Positions 42,928 through 52,110 of a stretch of 64,000 nucleotides of DNA are shown here, one piece after another. Origin of the DNA: CAYVAP01 sp964521065. GTDB lineage: Bacteria > Bacteroidota > Bacteroidia > J057. The DNA is taken from positions 1-64,000 of the forward strand of contig CAZFPQ010000004.1 in the NCBI GenBank assembly GCA_964521065.1. The letters are read 5' to 3'. Numbering within the stretch: the first letter of the stretch is position 1; each line of letters opens with the position of its first letter. Under the pieces are notes generated by a model. It had not been told where the DNA came from. It searched no databases and saw only the letters and a list, made by a program, of their open reading frames with translations. Made by a program: the position numbers and the translations under genes.

Positions 42928-44040
42928 ATGCTTAGTTCTACAATAGTCTTTTGTTCCAATAGGTCAACCTTATTAGGACTTCTGATCTTTTCCCTGCTAA
43001 CCTTTCTTTTTCTCAGCCAGGTCGCTGGGCAAAGCTGCGGAGACAATTCTGCTGTGAGCTTAGCCAACTATTCTTTTGGAGGGGGGACACACAACTATGA
43101 GTTTCAATTGTGTATAGGCGGTGGAGTGTTGGGAATAGATCGTGGGGCTGCAGCCGATACAAGATCATTCATGATTGCTACCTATAAAAATGGAAGCAGC
43201 ATTACCCTTTCAGGGGCGACCCCAACGCTAACCAGTACAGAAACTGGGGTTAGCATGAACGGAAACATCATTAATGGGACGCTCAATTCTTCCACCTATG
43301 GCACTACCTCTGGGTTAGCATACATTCACCTAGGTGGCGATCCATTTACCTGTGTATCCAGTACAGCCCTATGTGGCACCCCTCTGGCTGATTGTTTCAG
43401 CATTGACCTTTCCTCGGATGTATTCTTAGATAGCATCAAGGTATTTGGGATAGAGGGGGATAACAATCCTTTTGCTGGGTGCATAGACGACGAAGACCTC
43501 AAAATTGACCTTATCGCGGCATTGCCAGTTGAGTTTACTGATGTGGAAGCTAGGCCAGTTCGAGGAGATGTGCAGCTTTCATGGACAACGCTATCGGAGA
43601 TCAACCATGATTTTTTCACCGTAGAGTACAGTGACAATGCCAAAGACTTTATGCCTTTAGGTAAAGTGGCAGGAGCAGGGAGTGAACATCAAGAAACCCA
43701 TTACCAATATCGTCATCAAAGTCCAGGCCCAGGCCGTCATTATTATCGCATTCGACAAACGGACCTTGATGGAAGCTTTAGTTTTTCTTCCCTGGTTGAG
43801 GTAGAAATGACGTCTCAAGGGCTTGGGAAGTGGCAAACAGTACAAACTGGAGAGCGATATCAATGGGTTAGAGAGGAAGTAGGAATGTCCCTGAGTTGGC
43901 AGCTTACGACGATGCAAGGGCAGGTATTGCAGCAGGGATTTACGCAAGAAGGAAGCATCTCTTTTGACCTTCACCCATATCCTGCGGGACTTTACCTAGC
44001 TAAAATTGGACGCCAGACTTTCAAAATTCTACGACCATAA
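42928..44040 (+). CDS. Secreted T9SS protein with unknown N-terminal domain
   Basis: 370 aa. The ATG at 42928 is chosen over a TTG 54 bp upstream. The N-terminus has a hydrophobic signal (LIFSLLTFLFLSQVAGQ), then a Cys-containing region with repeats of NGS/TSG and no known enzyme motif. From about residue 215 there is the Saprospiria-type linker LPVEFTDVEARPVRGDVQLSW followed by FN3-like sequence (HYYRIRQTDLDGSFSFS) and a short C-terminal sorting segment. It is probably a surface or matrix protein. A strong hairpin follows at 44046-44072. Confidence 0.75.
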   Translation: MLSSTIVFCSNRSTLLGLLIFSLLTFLFLSQVAGQSCGDNSAVSLANYSFGGGTHNYEFQLCIGGGVLGIDRGAAADTRSFMIATYKNGSSITLSGATPTLTSTETGVSMNGNIINGTLNSSTYGTTSGLAYIHLGGDPFTCVSSTALCGTPLADCFSIDLSSDVFLDSIKVFGIEGDNNPFAGCIDDEDLKIDLIAALPVEFTDVEARPVRGDVQLSWTTLSEINHDFFTVEYSDNAKDFMPLGKVAGAGSEHQETHYQYRHQSPGPGRHYYRIRQTDLDGSFSFSSLVEVEMTSQGLGKWQTVQTGERYQWVREEVGMSLSWQLTTMQGQVLQQGFTQEGSISFDLHPYPAGLYLAKIGRQTFKILRP

Positions 44041-44045
44041 AAAAA

Positions 44046-44072
44046 GCACCGCCCTCAGCCTAAGGGCGGTGC
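44046..44072 (-). terminator. Hairpin terminator between convergent genes
   Basis: Stem GCACCGCCCT / AGGGCGGTGC (10 bp) with a 7-nt loop. On the minus strand it is followed by TTTTTTTATGG, so it best serves the AhpD-like gene ending at 44255; it may also stop the plus-strand gene. Confidence 0.7.
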
Positions 44073-44254
44073 CATCATGAAGATTAACCCAAACCAAAGT
44101 AGACCTCGGGATGATGAGGGGTGAGACCATGAGGCTAAATTATTGATAGCCAAAAAGTCATACCCATGGCATCATACGTTTTATTGGGCAGGTGCACTGA
44201 AAGTGCGAGATGTGAGCCTATTTGTGATGTACATAATCTCAGCTCCCCGTCTCA

Positions 44255-44803
44255 TTACACATTCACGGTAGTAAGTGCAGGTGCGGCGGGAAAATCAACG
44301 GGAATCTGAGTACTACCGTGGATAAAATTGCTGATGATTTTGTCGCCGATGACCATCAGGGTATCCACCAAATTCTCTTGGGTATAGCCCGCCTCAAAGA
44401 AGGCATCTAAGGCTTCGCTACTAGGCTTGCTGCGATTGAGGGTGATGTCACGCACAAAGCGAGCTAAGGCATCGAATTTAGGATTGAATGAAGCTTGTCC
44501 GGTACGGAGCTCTAGAATCTGCTCGTCTGAAAACCCATTCATTTTTCCAAGTTGAGTATGGGCCGCCAAGCAATAAGCACATTCGTTTACTTGACTTACT
44601 ACAAGGTTAATGATTTCTCTCTCTTTGCCCTTCAAGCTGCTTTTGCGGTTTTGTAGCTGTAGGTAATCAGCTAGGGCCGTATCACTGTAAGCAAAGGTCG
44701 CATACAAATTGGGTACGAAACCTAGGTTTTTTTGAAGGTTGTCAAAGATTTGTTGGTTGTTCTCTGATACTTCGCTGCGGGTGGGAACGGAAATAGTTGC
44801 CAT
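44255..44803 (-). CDS. Carboxymuconolactone decarboxylase / AhpD-like protein
   Basis: A 182-aa all-helical protein of the CMD/AhpD superfamily (peroxidase-like). The redox motif is ECAYCLAAH (CxxC with downstream His), with INLVVSQVNECAYC preceding it in the standard position. Relatives reduce alkyl hydroperoxides or decarboxylate a lactone; the CxxC makes a peroxidase role more likely. It is 91 bp downstream of the AraC-type regulator on the same strand, and a strong hairpin terminator follows. Substrate unknown. Confidence 0.88.
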   Translation of the reverse strand: MATISVPTRSEVSENNQQIFDNLQKNLGFVPNLYATFAYSDTALADYLQLQNRKSSLKGKEREIINLVVSQVNECAYCLAAHTQLGKMNGFSDEQILELRTGQASFNPKFDALARFVRDITLNRSKPSSEALDAFFEAGYTQENLVDTLMVIGDKIISNFIHGSTQIPVDFPAAPALTTVNV

Positions 44804-44894
44804 ATCAATGTTGTTTGAATGTTTTTGATAAAAGCCAATCCTGATTCATGTTTCGATTGGCTACATATTCAAAAACGGGCTTGACTGGCCTAGG

Positions 44895-45770
44895 TCATGA
44901 GTCGGATTTCCCGACGGATTGTCCATTCTTCCCCTTGATTCGATCGCGGAACTGAATGGGCGTATCACCCGTTTCCCGTTTAAAGAGCTTATTGAAGCTG
45001 GTCGCCTGGGCATAGCCCAGCTCGAAGGCGATTTCTTTTGCACTAAGCTCACTGAAACGCAGCAATCGTTTGGCTTCTAGAATCACTCGATTGTGAATAA
45101 GCTGAGAAGGGCTCGGATGTCCTAGTTGGGCGAATGCGTTGGCCAAAGTTTTGGGAGACTTGAACAATAAGTCGGCATACTCGCTCACCTGCTTTTTTTT
45201 CCTAAAATGCATATCTACGAGGACCTTGAATTTTCGAACCATGTCCGTCTGTTGATCATTCAATTGATGATAGCCTTGTTGTGTTTTAGCTAAACGGGTA
45301 GTTTTGATAATCAGGCGCTTAAGTAAAAGGCGCATCATTTCCCCCTGTACCCGGTCCTTTTCTAGAAACTCATCCAAGAAGACCTCTAGCAGCAGCTCAA
45401 ATTTCCCTTGCTCTCTTTCAGGTAGTGAAATGATGGGTACATCAGAGCTACCAAAGAAGATGATGCCGTTACAAGACACTTCTTGATCATGGTCTACAAT
45501 ACAATAGAACTCTCGGTTGAAAGTGAAGGCCGTCAGCGGAAGAGCATTTCTAGGAAAACTCACCTGATGTAAATAAGTCAGGGTGAGCATTTGCTGCGAC
45601 TTCAGCTCGTAGGAGATTCCGTCAATTTCCAATGGGGCGCTGTCTGCTCCCCGATTCCACAATACAGTGATCAGGTTGGGGTACTCATAGAGTTGCTCTC
45701 GGTCTTTGGCGTAGTCAAAGCTGAGTCCGAAAAAAGCCCCCAAGGAAGGATCTCTGAATGGATAAATCAT
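44895..45770 (-). CDS. AraC family transcriptional regulator
   Basis: 291 aa from the ATG at 45770. The C-terminus carries two helix-turn-helix units (VSEYADLLFKSPKTLANAFAQ and KEIAFELGYAQATSFNKLFKRE, then TPIQFR) in the AraC/XylS arrangement. The N-terminal cupin-like half senses an unknown ligand. It precedes the AhpD-like gene on the same strand and probably controls it; linkage with CMD/AhpD genes is common for this family in Bacteroidota. An upstream in-frame start at 45800 is also possible. No operator was seen. Confidence 0.88.
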   Translation of the reverse strand: MIYPFRDPSLGAFFGLSFDYAKDREQLYEYPNLITVLWNRGADSAPLEIDGISYELKSQQMLTLTYLHQVSFPRNALPLTAFTFNREFYCIVDHDQEVSCNGIIFFGSSDVPIISLPEREQGKFELLLEVFLDEFLEKDRVQGEMMRLLLKRLIIKTTRLAKTQQGYHQLNDQQTDMVRKFKVLVDMHFRKKKQVSEYADLLFKSPKTLANAFAQLGHPSPSQLIHNRVILEAKRLLRFSELSAKEIAFELGYAQATSFNKLFKRETGDTPIQFRDRIKGKNGQSVGKSDS

Positions 45771-46051
45771 ACTCCTTCGTTTAAGGAAGCAAAATGGCAT
45801 TTACAGGCGGTGTTGTTCTGTCAGGTTGCCGACGATCTAGGTCTCTTACGCAAGGGATGCAACTTTTTCGAACCCCTCTTATCTTTTTCCCATCAAGCCC
45901 CTCCCATATTTATGGCTTGAAGGCAAATGCGGTTAGAGTTCCTTTATCGGTGAAGCAGAAAATGAGCAGAATCTATTCAGTTGACTCATTTATGCGATGT
46001 CCACCCTCCTACCCAGGCTACTTTGATTTCTAACCAACCCATAAACATCTG

Positions 46052-46594
46052 ATGAAAAATCCCATCTTGCTTTTTACCTGGTTGCTGACCATGACTGGAA
46101 TATTCTGGTCTTGTGACCAAATTTCTCTAGACCCTTTGGTCGAATTTGATGAGTTGACCGAATTTTTGACCGATTCATTAGGCGTGGATGCCTGTGTGAA
46201 TTCCGAGAGCTTAACCGTATCAGACCTTCCAACAGATGCGCAACGCTATCTAGATAGCAACTACTCCGATGATTCGGTAAGTTCTGTAGTGCTATATCAA
46301 AGTGACCAAGCTAGCCTCTACGAAGTAGGCCTTAGCCGCGGGGACTTCCTGCTTTTCGATATTCAAGGGGATTTGCTTCCCTCTAGTGACAGCAGCTTGA
46401 TTAGCCAGGATGAATTAATTGAGAGTATTACCGATGGATTAGAAGTAGGTTTTCCTACGTTCCTCATTGAAGGCGCGGGGCTAGTATGGGCCTATGGAGA
46501 CCTAGCGGTGTATGAGGTTAGCTTTTTTACTGGAGATGCCATAGAGCTGGTGGCCAGCGGCTCGGAGGTCTGTTACGTCCGTGACGAGGATTGA
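46052..46594 (+). CDS. Acidic lipoprotein with PepSY-like sequence
   Basis: 180 aa with a lipobox (TGIFWSCDQ). The mature part is acidic and carries one repeat of the PepSY-like pattern (LTVSDLPTDAQRYLDSNYSDDSVSSVVLYQ...YEVGLSRGDFLLFDIQGDLL), a fold seen in periplasmic inhibitor or sensor proteins. It ends a few bases before a bidirectional hairpin terminator, back to back with the histidine kinase. It may be a partner of the two-component system, but the genes are convergent, so this is only positional. Confidence 0.65.
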   Translation: MKNPILLFTWLLTMTGIFWSCDQISLDPLVEFDELTEFLTDSLGVDACVNSESLTVSDLPTDAQRYLDSNYSDDSVSSVVLYQSDQASLYEVGLSRGDFLLFDIQGDLLPSSDSSLISQDELIESITDGLEVGFPTFLIEGAGLVWAYGDLAVYEVSFFTGDAIELVASGSEVCYVRDED

Positions 46595-46601
46595 CGACAT
46601 A

Positions 46602-46637
46602 GTAAGGGAGGAGTTGATCCTCCCTTACACAGTTTTT
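46602..46637. terminator. Bidirectional hairpin terminator
   Basis: 11-bp perfect stem GTAAGGGAGGA / TCCTCCCTTAC with a 5-nt loop, then acaGTTTTTA. The stem overlaps the stop codon of the kinase gene on the minus strand, and it ends the plus-strand lipoprotein gene. Confidence 0.75.
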
Positions 46638-48124
46638 AATTGGAAGGTAAAGCTGGTTCCCTGTTTGAGCTTACTTCGTACCTCAAGGCTCGACTGATGA
46701 AGGTCGATGATTTTTTTCGCAATGGCTAGCCCTAGCCCAGTACCACTCTGGCTAGATTTGGTGCGACTTTTGGTCGCGTAGCGGTCAAAGATATAGGGCA
46801 ACTCCTCTGGAGGAATTCCGGTTCCTGTATCCGCGACTTCTACGGCTACCCAGCCTTCTTGCTCGGCTTCTTTGATGCTTAGCTTGATTAGCCCCCCCGC
46901 AGGTGTAAACTTGATGGCGTTGTCAAGGAGGTTTTGACAAACTCGCTCTATCAAGGCCAAATCAGCCCATACTTTTTGGGAAGGGAATACATCTGTAGCC
47001 AGAGCTAACTCTATCCCTTTTTCTTTGGCCATCATCCGGTATTGCTCCTGCATATCTGCTAACAGCTGTTCGATGGCAATGGCTTCCGGTTTCGCTTTTA
47101 CCTGCTTGGCCTCTAGCTTGGATAGTTCAAAGAGTTCCGCTACTAACTTTTTGAGTTTGGTGGCATTCCTGAGAATGACTTTGATGTAGCGGTTACTTTC
47201 TTCTGGAGGCAATTGGTCTCCTTTGAGTTGTAGGGTCTCGGCATATCCATGGATGACGGCAAGGGGAGTCCGAAGATCATGAGAGACGTTGGCAATCAGA
47301 TCTTGGCGTAGCTTTTCTGTGGACTTGATGGCTTCAAAATTCCCCCAGATAGCCTCAGCCATTAGGTTGAACTGCCGCCCAAGCTGGGCAATTTCACCTT
47401 CGCCTTTTAGTTCGACCCGGGCTTTCATGTCTCCATCCTCAAAGCGACGCATCACGGCAATAAGTTTTTGCAAGCGGCGAGTCAAGTAGGCCAAAAGTAG
47501 CATGCCGACGATGAGGGCAAAAAGCATTGCTAAACCCAGTGCAATGGCTCCCACCCGCAAGGTATAGCTGCCCAGTAATCCCTCTGCTAGGGTTTGCCAT
47601 TCTTGCCCCGCTAAAATGATATAGATATAACCCGCTCGTCCCTCAACCTCAAAAGGAGCCACCGAAAAAATTCGCTGCTCGCCCGGAACCAAAGGATCAT
47701 CTCCCAAAATGAACTCTTTACTTTCTTTGGCGATAAATTGACGAATGGGCTTGAGGCCTACATAAAATTCGCCTTCGGCCATGCGCTGTTCGTCCAAAAC
47801 CACACTGTACAAAACTTGCCCATCGGGAGCCAATAAATACACTTCAATGCTGCGGTTGACCGCCATCATGTCGTGCATTAGGTCTCCAAACAAGGCTTTG
47901 TTCACCGTTCCATCAGGCAAAAAGGGATTGCTGCTTTGAAACTTTTCATCAATTAGCTGCTGAGCCAGATCTGCGTGGAGTTGCTGCTGGGCTTCAGAAA
48001 AATACTGCCGAGAAAAGAACACAGTCAGGGTAATGTAGGTGGCGCCAATTAGTAACACCAGCAGCAAAAACGCTGCGGCCATGCGCCAAAACAAGCTTTT
48101 ATAGATCCTACGAGAGGTCTGCAT
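46625..48124 (-). CDS. Sensor histidine kinase with HAMP domain
   Basis: 499 aa: a first transmembrane helix at about 15-34, periplasmic sensor to about 185, a second helix at about 190-213, HAMP (LAYLTRRLQKLIAVMRRFEDGD) at about 210-265, HisKA with the phospho-His in IANVSHDLRTPLAV and HATPase with DNAIKFT, DTGTGIPPEEL and GTGLGLAIAKK. It is 23 bp downstream of its response regulator gene. The TCS is divergent from a secreted repeat protein whose upstream region carries 11-bp direct repeats. The stimulus is unknown. Confidence 0.92.
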   Translation of the reverse strand: MQTSRRIYKSLFWRMAAAFLLLVLLIGATYITLTVFFSRQYFSEAQQQLHADLAQQLIDEKFQSSNPFLPDGTVNKALFGDLMHDMMAVNRSIEVYLLAPDGQVLYSVVLDEQRMAEGEFYVGLKPIRQFIAKESKEFILGDDPLVPGEQRIFSVAPFEVEGRAGYIYIILAGQEWQTLAEGLLGSYTLRVGAIALGLAMLFALIVGMLLLAYLTRRLQKLIAVMRRFEDGDMKARVELKGEGEIAQLGRQFNLMAEAIWGNFEAIKSTEKLRQDLIANVSHDLRTPLAVIHGYAETLQLKGDQLPPEESNRYIKVILRNATKLKKLVAELFELSKLEAKQVKAKPEAIAIEQLLADMQEQYRMMAKEKGIELALATDVFPSQKVWADLALIERVCQNLLDNAIKFTPAGGLIKLSIKEAEQEGWVAVEVADTGTGIPPEELPYIFDRYATKSRTKSSQSGTGLGLAIAKKIIDLHQSSLEVRSKLKQGTSFTFQLKTV

Positions 48125-48147
48125 GATAATCTTTTTGATGAATGGAA

Positions 48148-48846
48148 CTACCAGTCTTCTGTAAACCGGTATCCTACTCCCCAGGTGGTTAAAATAAAGG
48201 TGGGTTGATCAGGGTCGGGCTCTATCTTTCTCCTTAACCGATTGATGTGTGAATTGACGGTATGGCTATCCCCAGCGAATTCAAATCCCCATATTTTATT
48301 GAGAAGCTCTTCACGAGAAAAGCTTGAGCCAGGGTAGGAGGCCAGCAACTCCAACAGTTCTTGCTCCTTGGGGGTAAGTTCCAATCTATTGCCCTCCAGT
48401 GTCACTTTCCTTTTTTCACGGTCTATTTCCAAAGGCCCTCTTACGATCAATGCTTGTGGACGTGCTGCAGATGCCTGGTACTGATTTCTTCGCAAAATGG
48501 CTTTTACCCTGGCGATCAATTCCCTTATGCTAAAAGGTTTGGTCAGATAGTCATCTGCTCCAATTTCTAGACCCAGAATCTTATCTACCTCTTCCGCCTT
48601 TGCTGTCAACATCAGAATGGGTGTAGTCACGCCATCCCCCCGGAGCATCCTGCACACCTCTTGCCCATTTAGTCTTGGAAGCATCAGATCTAAAATAATC
48701 AGGTCAAAGTGTCCTCCTAGGGCCTTTCGGTAGCCTTGGTCTCCTGACTGAGAACTTTCCACGTCACAATTAAGGTCTCTTAGATGAATACTGAGCAGGT
48801 CGATGATATCTGGATCATCCTCAATAATGAGCACACGATGGGCCAT
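48148..48846 (-). CDS. OmpR-family response regulator
   Basis: 232 aa with a receiver domain (phospho-Asp in LIILDLMLPRLNG, conserved IEDD start and the Lys in DYLTKPFSI) and a C-terminal OmpR winged helix (KEQELLELLASYP..., GDSHTVNSHINRLRRKIEPD). It is first in the operon with the HAMP kinase. Its upstream region has three 11-bp direct repeats, so it may regulate its own operon or the divergent secreted protein. Confidence 0.93.
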   Translation of the reverse strand: MAHRVLIIEDDPDIIDLLSIHLRDLNCDVESSQSGDQGYRKALGGHFDLIILDLMLPRLNGQEVCRMLRGDGVTTPILMLTAKAEEVDKILGLEIGADDYLTKPFSIRELIARVKAILRRNQYQASAARPQALIVRGPLEIDREKRKVTLEGNRLELTPKEQELLELLASYPGSSFSREELLNKIWGFEFAGDSHTVNSHINRLRRKIEPDPDQPTFILTTWGVGYRFTEDW

Positions 48847-48964
48847 GGGGTAGAGGAGATTATAAAGAGTTTAACAACGGGTAATAAATAGAAAGAAAGG
48901 GAATGATTCCTGTCACCCCCAGACATTGAAATTAAAGAAGTCTTCGTACAAAATTCTTGTCTAT

Positions 48965-48997
48965 CTGTCACAGAACTATCACAGCGCTGACAAAACT
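48965..48997. promoter_or_regulatory. Candidate response-regulator binding site, three 11-bp direct repeats
   Basis: CTGTCACAGAA, CTATCACAGCG and CTGACAAAACT follow head to tail with an exact 11-bp period, the half-site spacing used by OmpR-family regulators. They are followed by an inverted-looking TGTGATACAATCGTGACA. They lie 119 bp before the response regulator and 97 bp before the divergent secreted protein. Confidence 0.5.
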
Positions 48998-49093
48998 GTA
49001 CTGTGATACAATCGTGACAAAATTGATATCTCTCTGTGAAGTGCGTTGAGCTCCTTGTCGCCAGATTCATTTTAATCCTAACCAAATAAGCTC

Positions 49094-50660
49094 ATGAAGC
49101 GACAAATTCTCAACTTTCTATTAACACTGGCCTGTTTGATTCCCGCTGGGATACAGGCCCAAACTAACGGTGGGGTAGTTACTACTGCAGCGGGAGAAGA
49201 CACAGCCTATTACTGTATCACGGGTATGGGTGGAGTAGGTGCGGTCATTGAATTTGATTCAAGTATGACCATGGGTACCAACTTTCAGTACGTTGTTACC
49301 GACAATCAAGGAATCATTTTAGGCCTACCTCCTGCGGACATGGTAGATTTTGCTCCGGCTGGAGCAGGCGAATGCTGGGTATGGGGCCTTAGCTATGAGG
49401 GCAACTTACTAGCCCAGATGGGGGACAATGCTGCTACGACCATGCTTGCTTCAGGATCTTTTGATTTGTCAAATGAATTCGTAGTGATTTTCCGAGATAA
49501 TGTCAACGGAGGCATGGTACAGACTGAAGCCGGTGAAGACACCGTTTACTACTGTCCCGCGAGTGCAGGAGGCCCGAGTTCGGTCTTCAAGTTCGACTCG
49601 ATGATGACCGCAGGTCCCAACTTCCAATACGTCGTTACCGACGATCAAGGCATCATCTTGGGTCTTCCTCCCGCGGACATGGTAGACGTAGGTCCTGCTG
49701 GCTTGGGCACCTGCCTGGTCTGGGGTCTTAGCTACACCGGAACCCTGACTGCCCAAGCAGGTGATAACGCCGCGCAGGTTGCCTTGAGCGATGGCTGCTA
49801 TGACCTTTCCGACAACTTCGTGGTCATCTTCCGCGACTCCGTCAACGGAGGCATGGTACAGACTGAAGCCGGTGAAGACACCGTTTACTACTGTCNNNNN
49901 NNNNNNNNNNNNNNNNNNNNNNNNNNNNNNNNNNNNNNNNNNNNNNNNNNNNNNNNNNNNNNNNNNNNNNNNNNNNNNNNNNNNNNNNNNNNNNNGCTAT
50001 GACCTTTCCGACAACTTCGTGGTCATCTTCCGCGACTCCGTCAACGGAGGAAGTGTCAGCATCCTGGACACCACTGCTACTGAGATTACCACTTGTCCCG
50101 GTGATGGCGAAGCCGATGTGGTGAGCTTTGAAGCCGATGGCTTCTCCCGTGAAAACTACCAGTACATCGTGACCGATGACATGGGAATGATCTTGGGCCT
50201 ACCTCCAGGAAATTCAGTAGACTTTGATGATGCTGGAGCAGGGGTATGCCGAGTTTACGGTTTTGCCTACACAGGTGACTTGATCGCTAGTGCAGGAATG
50301 AACCTCAGCAGTGTTACAGCTAGTGGCTGTTATGATCTCAGTGAAAACTTCATCACAGTTGATAGAGACGAAAGCTTTTGTACCACCAATGTATCAGAGG
50401 AGGCGTTGAGCTTGGGACTTTCGGTGGCTCCAGTACCCGCCCGTAATGAGGCGATGATCCGCTATACCACCAAGCAAGCTGGGCTAACTCGCATTAAGCT
50501 AGTGACTACCCAAGGCCAACAGGTTTTGAGCCAAGAGACTTCGTCTGTCGTAGGTGTTCAAGAGTTTAGGCTTGATCTCCAAGGCTTACCCAGCGGCATC
50601 TACCTGATCCAAGTACAGACCGGGCAGCAGCAGGCTTGGACCCGACTAATTAAAGAATAG
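49094..50660 (+). CDS. Secreted repeat protein with T9SS domain, interrupted by scaffold gap
   Basis: Signal peptide, then units of about 113 aa, each with a TAAGEDTAYYC start, FxYVVTDxxGIILGLPPxxxVDF centre and CYDLSxNFVVIFRD end. Copy 1 (about 49150-49500) has diverged, while the following copies are almost identical in DNA. A block at 49502-49556 recurs at 49841-49895, 339 bp on. The sequence is broken by 100 N (49896-49995), and the nominal frame shift across the gap is an artefact of its placeholder length. The last unit is also divergent, and the protein ends in a T9SS-type sorting segment (LSVAPVPARNEAMIRY...GIYLIQVQTG). The true number of units is unknown. It is probably a cell-surface adhesin-like protein. 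Confidence 0.8.
49896..49995. other. Scaffold gap (100 N) inside a repeat protein
   Basis: Placeholder of unknown length. Both edges lie in nearly identical 339-bp repeats, so copy number across the gap cannot be known from this assembly. Confidence 0.95.
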
Positions 50661-51178
50661 GTGATGGTTAGAGGGAGCAGTCAAGGCTGTTCCCTCCATA
50701 TTCAACGTATTTCAACGGGAGTTCTTTTCATAGCCAGGGCCCACGTCAGGTGGCCCTGGCGTTTTTTGGGGGGTAGGGCAAAGCCTTTGGGAAAAGGGGA
50801 AAAAGTTTGACGATAAACAACTAAATAGGGAGCGCAAAGAAACCAAGTAATGTGATTGGCTTAAATTATTGATCATCAGTATCAAGCCGTCTCGCTTCTA
50901 ACTTCTCGCCTCCTACTTAATCCATTTTTACGATTCTCAGCGCTCCAAGAGAAATGGGCAAGGGGATTTTTTCTGAAATGACTATTAAGAGGCGGAAGTG
51001 ATTGTTGGAATGCGCAGGTATTGCCGCTGTACCCACTAAGGCTTGATCAATCAATATGAAAGATTTCCATTTGATCCGCTTGGTGCTGGAAGGGCCAATG
51101 GTCTGTCGTTATGCGTCAAATTTTCACCTTGAATTAAGGGCCCAACAATCACTTTTATAAGCGAGTGGCCGATGTTTT
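50661..51178. other. Intergenic region with terminator, 518 bp
   Basis: It holds the strong terminator at 50733-50767, preceded by an imperfect 8-bp hairpin (GGGAGCAG / CTGTTCCC). The remaining 400 bp show no reading frame with protein-like content, RNA or repeat that I could recognise. Confidence 0.4.
50733..50767 (+). terminator. Strong Rho-independent terminator
   Basis: 9-bp stem GCCAGGGCC / GGCCCTGGC with a 10-nt loop, then GTTTTTT. It ends the secreted repeat-protein gene. Confidence 0.8.
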
Positions 51179-51955
51179 TCATTTAGACCAGTAAGCCCCG
51201 ACCCTCCCCAACAACACCAACGCCATACTTATTCCTGCTGCCACCTGAATGGACTCAAACCCCATCTCTCCTAAGCCTTGGTGTTTGAGGATGATGCCCA
51301 GCAAAGCCCAGAGTAAGACCCCTGCGTAAGCCCAATCTCTGCGCTGATGGGCCACGAAGGCCCCCAATACCCCAGCTATTCCCACCATGGTTACGGTCCA
51401 ATACTCAGGAGATAAGATTCCTAAGTTTAGGTCCATGGAGACCAACCAGGCGGAAACGTTAGCAATGGTGGCTACGGAGATCCAACCCAGGTAAATACTG
51501 AAAGGAAGGTGGACGGCGAATCGAACGGTATTGGTGGCTTTGGCTTGCCCAATGCCCAAACGGAGGTAGGTCATGAGTAGACTTCCTAATAAGCCAAGCA
51601 TGAGCAATAGGGCCAATCCTATGTACTCGTAAAGCCAAGCCATCAACCAGGTCATGTTAAATACGCAAGACAGCATAAACCAAGGTCCAATCTGGTCAAG
51701 GTAGGCTGGCTGCGGTACGCCCTTGCGAAACAATCCCCGCAGCTGAAAAATAGAAAAACCAATTAAGCTTAAGTAGATAAGTCCCCAAATGCTAAAGGTG
51801 AGTCCGGCAGGGGCAAATAAGGTAAAATACCTGTCGGAGAGACTCCCAATGTTATAACCGGGCCTCAAAACCCCGTTGGAGAGCCCGTTTAAGGCGATGG
51901 TGGCTACCAAGAAGATGAGGTTGCCAATTCGCAGCCAGTTTCGCTGATTCATCAT
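51179..51955 (-). CDS. TspO/MBR-like tryptophan-rich membrane protein
   Basis: 258 aa with seven or eight hydrophobic helices. The TspO-like features are the Trp/Pro-rich APAGLTFSIWGLIYLSLIG, CVFNMTWLMAWLYEYIG and LPFSIYLGWISVATIANVSAW segments. Such proteins (often labelled tryptophan-rich sensory protein) bind tetrapyrroles or sterols, but the bacterial long form is poorly studied. It is divergent from the PadR gene and might be controlled from the same intergenic region. Confidence 0.8.
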   Translation of the reverse strand: MMNQRNWLRIGNLIFLVATIALNGLSNGVLRPGYNIGSLSDRYFTLFAPAGLTFSIWGLIYLSLIGFSIFQLRGLFRKGVPQPAYLDQIGPWFMLSCVFNMTWLMAWLYEYIGLALLLMLGLLGSLLMTYLRLGIGQAKATNTVRFAVHLPFSIYLGWISVATIANVSAWLVSMDLNLGILSPEYWTVTMVGIAGVLGAFVAHQRRDWAYAGVLLWALLGIILKHQGLGEMGFESIQVAAGISMALVLLGRVGAYWSK

Positions 51956-52049
51956 TGTTCCTAGTGGTTTAGTGGATAACGGCTAAAGCCCCCCAATAGG
52001 TTTAATTCTTTTGATGAGGAACTTTTTTGGGTCAATATTGCTCCATTTA

Positions 52050-52102
52050 CTAAATTGTAGAACAAATCATGAGAGGCTGATTATATTTGTTCTACAATCT
52101 AG
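52050..52102. promoter_or_regulatory. PadR promoter and 18-bp inverted-repeat operator
   Basis: Left arm CTAAATTGTAGAACAAAT (52050-52067) and right arm ATTTGTTCTACAATCTAG (52085-52102), inverse to each other at 17 of 18 positions with 17 bp between. The right arm overlaps TATATTTG at 52082-52089, an exact match to the Bacteroidota -7 box TAnnTTTG. The PadR ATG is at 52111. Autorepression by the PadR protein is the likely use. Confidence 0.7.
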
Positions 52103-52110
52103 TATTTGAA

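Noticed and set aside
49094..50660. A real frameshift in the repeat protein
   Set aside because: The two frames differ only because the 100-N placeholder has an arbitrary length; the sequence on each side is intact.
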